A stretch of 8,519 bases of DNA from Verrucomicrobiales bacterium (lineage in GTDB: Bacteria > Verrucomicrobiota > Verrucomicrobiia > Limisphaerales > UBA1096), in contig WTHH01000126.1 of NCBI GenBank assembly GCA_011523195.1, positions 1 to 8,519 on the forward strand. The letters are read 5' to 3'. Positions within the stretch are counted from its first letter, which is position 1. Each line of letters starts with the position of its first letter. Positions 6,200 through 8,519 of the stretch are shown in pieces. A program made the position numbers and the translations under genes. Below the pieces are notes generated by a model, which was not told where the DNA came from, ran no database searches, and worked only from the letters and a program-made list of their open reading frames with translations.

Positions 6200-7786
6200 G
6201 GCCTTATCATCCTGATAACGGTGATGGCGTTGGCGCTCCGTTTGCCGGGCTTGGCCAAGCGCCCGATGCACGGCGACGAGGCGGTCAATGCAGTCAAGAT
6301 CGGCGAGCTGATCGAGGGCAAGGGCTACCGCTACGACCCTCACGAGTACCACGGCCCGACTCTCAATTATTTCTCGCTGATCCCTGCCTGGCTTGGGGGA
6401 GCCGATTCCTTCGTTGAGTTAAGTGAAGCCGTCCTGCGGATTGTGCCAGTTGCGCTTGGCTTGGCTTTGGTGCTGTTGGTGTTGCCGTTGCGGGAAGCGC
6501 TTGGCCAAGGGGCGGTCCTGTTGTCTGCAGGGTTGACTGCGCTCTCACCGGCGATGGTTTTTTACAGTCGCTACTTCATTCACGAGTTGATTCTCGTCGT
6601 GTTTACGGTAGTGCTGATCATCAGTGGTTATCGCTGTTTCAAGTCGAGAAAAGCGGGTTGGGCTGTCCTTGCCGGTGTGTCGCTTGGTCTGATGCACGCA
6701 ACCAAGGAGACGTTTGTCATCGCGGTGTGTGCAATTGGCTTGGGCGTAATTGTTTTGTTGGGTTCACGCCTGAAAAATGGGCAGTGGCTGGAATCAACTA
6801 CGCAGGTCAATTGGTCGCATGTCGTGATCATGATCGTATCAGCCGCCGTTGTTTCGATGGTTTTTTTCTCGTCATTTTTCACTCACCCGGAGGGCATTGT
6901 TGATTCGATAACGACTTACACCACATACGTCGATCGGGCGGAAACCTCCGTCCACGTGCAGCCGTGGTATTTCTATTTTCAAGTGCTGTTTTTTTACCAA
7001 TTCGCAGACGGCCCGTTTTTCACTGAATGGATTATCCTGCTCTTAGCCCTGACTGGAGTCGGGGTGGCCATTCGCGGCAACGTGCCATTTGGGTGTCCGG
7101 CCTTTATACGGTTTCTCGCGGTGTTCACTTTGTCGATGGCCGGAGTTTACGCGCTGATACCGTATAAGACTCCCTGGTGTTTGCTTGGCTTTTACCACGG
7201 AATGCTGCTCCTGGCCGGAGTAGGTGGAATGTGGCTTTTGCAGTTGGGCGCCAAGGCGGTTCGAGTAACGGCGATTGTTGTCCTGGCTTTGGGGTCATTG
7301 CACTTGTGGCAGCAGTCTTATGCTGCGAATTTTCAATATTTTTCAGACAGCCGAAACCCGCACGTCTACGGTCACACCAGCGTCGACGTGCCAGTCATCG
7401 CGGATCGAATCAAGTCGATGGTGGCGCTGCATGAAAAAGGGAAGGCGACACCGATTCAGGTCTATTGCCCTAACGATGACTACTGGCCGCTACCGTGGTA
7501 CTTGCGGGGATATCAGGTTGAGTTTGGCGGCATTGTTTCCGAGCAGACACCACCGGCGCCGGTGATCCTGATCCAACCAAAGATGGAGGAGGCATTAATG
7601 CGTAAGCTCTATGAGTTGCCGCCCCCAGGGCAACGCGAGTTGTACATGCATCTTTTTTACAACACTGAGGATGGGACGGTGGATGTGTTGGAGTTGCGGC
7701 CTTCGGTCGAACTGGTCGGTTTTGTCTCGCGTTCACTTTTTGAAAAACAGATGCAACAGGCCGCCGAGGAGGAGGCTGCTCAGTGA
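6179..7786 (+). CDS. Agl23/TIGR03663-type membrane glycosyltransferase-like protein
   Basis: A 535-residue polytopic membrane protein of the family annotated as flippase activity-associated protein Agl23, related to GT-C glycosyltransferases such as the PMT family that use polyprenyl-phosphate sugars. The first membrane segment (6-22) is followed by RLPGLAKRPMHGDEAVNA (21-38), whose acidic pair D33-E34 is at the usual GT-C catalytic loop position. Further family features are HEYHGPTLNYF (55-65), YSRYFIHEL (129-137), LMHATKETF (171-179) and LIPYKTPWCLLGFYH (326-340). About 12 hydrophobic segments run to residue 376; the remaining 160 residues are soluble, with NPHVYGHTSVDV and DDYWPLPWYLRGY (433-445). 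Sugar donor and acceptor are unknown; the family name comes from haloarchaeal N-glycosylation work and does not prove that role here. The ATG at 6179 is chosen because it precedes the first helix; a TTG at 6131 is possible but less natural. The start lies inside a terminator-like hairpin. The stop overlaps the apbE start by 4 bases. Confidence 0.85.
   Translation: MSRSLFFGLIILITVMALALRLPGLAKRPMHGDEAVNAVKIGELIEGKGYRYDPHEYHGPTLNYFSLIPAWLGGADSFVELSEAVLRIVPVALGLALVLLVLPLREALGQGAVLLSAGLTALSPAMVFYSRYFIHELILVVFTVVLIISGYRCFKSRKAGWAVLAGVSLGLMHATKETFVIAVCAIGLGVIVLLGSRLKNGQWLESTTQVNWSHVVIMIVSAAVVSMVFFSSFFTHPEGIVDSITTYTTYVDRAETSVHVQPWYFYFQVLFFYQFADGPFFTEWIILLLALTGVGVAIRGNVPFGCPAFIRFLAVFTLSMAGVYALIPYKTPWCLLGFYHGMLLLAGVGGMWLLQLGAKAVRVTAIVVLALGSLHLWQQSYAANFQYFSDSRNPHVYGHTSVDVPVIADRIKSMVALHEKGKATPIQVYCPNDDYWPLPWYLRGYQVEFGGIVSEQTPPAPVILIQPKMEEALMRKLYELPPPGQRELYMHLFYNTEDGTVDVLELRPSVELVGFVSRSLFEKQMQQAAEEEAAQ
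7767..7775 (+). promoter_or_regulatory. Strong ribosome binding site for apbE
   Basis: AGGAGGAGG ends 7 bases before the GTG at 7783 and lies inside the last codons of the Agl23 gene (Glu-Glu-Glu-Ala region). It is the only strong Shine-Dalgarno sequence seen before any gene here, and it decides the GTG start rather than the ATG 27 codons later. Confidence 0.75.
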
Positions 7787-8519
7787 AAAAGCGACAAAGC
7801 GATCAGGTGGTGGACATTGGCGCGAAGACGATTTCTGATGCGCACCATTTTTCCCACGAGGCCATGGCCACGGTATACGAGTTGTACATCGTGGATGAAG
7901 ATGAAGACTATGCTCGGGCCGGAGCTCAGGCGGCGTTTGCTGAGGTCGATAGGTTGGAACTGGAGATGAGCCGGTTTCTCTCCAACAGCGACATTTCACG
8001 GCTAAACGCCGCCGAGGTCGGTGAGACGGTCGATCTAGGACTGGATACGATCGAGTGCCTTCGCCGGGCCAGAGAAATGCATGAAAAGACAGGTGGAGCG
8101 TTCGATATCAGTGTGGGGGCATTGTACGCGTATTGGCTGGACGAGGACCGGAGGCTGCGCCAGCCAAGTGAGGATGAGATTGAGCAGGCTCATGAATTGA
8201 CCGGGATGAAACACCTCGAGATCGATGATGAGGATTTTTGCGCCAAGGTTTTAACGAAAGGCGTTCAGTTTGACTTAGGGGGGATCGGGAAAGGCTTCGC
8301 AGCGGAAAAGGTCGCGGAATTGCTCAGTGAATGGAGTCTAGAGCAATCTCTTGTCCTGGCCGGGGCGAGTTCGGTGTTGTGCGTGGGGGTGCCGGAGGGG
8401 ATGAGCGGCTGGCCCATGAAGCTGCGTAATCCAGGAAAACGAACGGAGGTTTTTGCCCGTTTTGACTTAAAAGAGGGCGCTGTCAGTGGTTCAGGGCGGC
8501 AAAAAGGCCAGCATATTAT
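7783..8519 (+). CDS. apbE: FAD:protein FMN transferase (ApbE), N-terminal 245 residues
   Basis: The visible 245 codons cover most of an ApbE protein; roughly the last 80-100 residues lie beyond the edge. ApbE hydrolyses FAD with magnesium and attaches FMN to a Thr or Ser of target proteins such as NqrB/NqrC, RnfG/RnfD or other FMN-binding-domain proteins. Visible family blocks are FSHEAMATVYEL (23-34), AEVDRLELEMSRF (53-65), NSDISRLN (68-75), TGGAFDISVGAL (103-114), FDLGGIGKGFAAEKV (163-177), WPMKLRNP (210-217) and GAVSGSGRQKGQHI (232-245), where the family usually continues into I-D-P. There is no signal peptide or lipobox, so a cytoplasmic location is indicated, unlike many ApbE lipoproteins. 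Odd points are GAS (194-196) where many members have Gly-Gly-Asp/Asn, and SGSG in place of the common T-S-G. The GTG start overlaps the preceding stop in the arrangement GTGA, indicating translational coupling with the Agl23 gene. Confidence 0.92.
   Translation, partial: MKKRQSDQVVDIGAKTISDAHHFSHEAMATVYELYIVDEDEDYARAGAQAAFAEVDRLELEMSRFLSNSDISRLNAAEVGETVDLGLDTIECLRRAREMHEKTGGAFDISVGALYAYWLDEDRRLRQPSEDEIEQAHELTGMKHLEIDDEDFCAKVLTKGVQFDLGGIGKGFAAEKVAELLSEWSLEQSLVLAGASSVLCVGVPEGMSGWPMKLRNPGKRTEVFARFDLKEGAVSGSGRQKGQHI

Larger units (their letters stand above)
1058..7189. repeat. Interspersed 7-mer GCTTGGC/GCCAAGC, about 25 copies
   Basis: Start positions of GCTTGGC on the plus strand: 1058, 1070, 1099, 1384, 2328, 4180, 4297, 5150, 5614, 5668, 5770, 6249, 6454, 6459, 6499 and 7183. 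Start positions of the complement GCCAAGC: 1209, 1220, 1325, 1889, 1970, 2919, 3032, 3065 and 6254. About one copy would be expected for both strands in a window this size at even base composition. GCTTGGCCAAGC at 6249-6260 is a perfect 12-base palindrome; CTTGGCCAAG also occurs at 2915-2924 and 6500-6509. Counts were made by eye and may be off by one or two. Confidence 0.75.

Noticed and set aside
5717..6352. Minus-strand open frame of 211 codons across the discoidin/Agl23 junction
   Set aside because: It is antisense to two recognisable genes, has low-complexity runs of Val and Leu that mirror the opposite codons, and shows no known motif.

Overview
The window most resembles a chromosomal segment of a free-living, moderately GC-rich bacterium of the Planctomycetota-Verrucomicrobiota group, with Verrucomicrobiota the likelier of the two. 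This is inference from gene content: a secreted type I sulfatase, a secreted sialidase-like protein, a sodium:solute symporter, a small secreted discoidin-like protein and an Agl23-type membrane glycosyltransferase, together with mostly absent Shine-Dalgarno (SD) sequences. No rRNA, tRNA, insertion sequence, phage gene or CRISPR array was seen, and no stretch longer than 300 bases lacks a gene.

Layout. The left part is on the minus strand, read right to left from about 3.1 kb: a sulfatase (1688-3103), dtd for D-aminoacyl-tRNA deacylase (1226-1678, 9 bases behind), an ankyrin-repeat lipoprotein (351-1157) and the 5' end of a secreted sialidase/BNR-like protein that runs off the left edge (1-233). 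A 139-base divergent intergenic region (3104-3242) separates these from a plus-strand series: a UreF-like protein lacking the usual ends of UreF (3243-3827), an SSS-family sodium symporter 8 bases later (3836-5320), a secreted F5/8 type C (discoidin)-like protein (5417-6112), a polytopic Agl23/GT-C protein (6179-7786) and an apbE homologue that overlaps it by 4 bases and runs off the right edge (7783-8519).

The genes. The sulfatase, sialidase-like protein and symporter would fit scavenging of sulfated or complex organic matter, but nothing shows that they form one pathway. Agl23 and ApbE are translationally coupled and so probably one transcriptional unit. No urease structural gene accompanies the UreF-like gene, and no flavoprotein target accompanies ApbE.

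Most noteworthy: (1) the 7-mer GCTTGGC/GCCAAGC occurs about 25 times by eye in 8.5 kb, on both strands, in all reading frames and between genes, including a perfect 12-base palindrome; (2) an 11-bp hairpin followed by a T tract, with the form of an intrinsic terminator, encloses the start codon of the Agl23 gene and buries its only SD-like sequence; (3) the orphan, shortened UreF-like gene.
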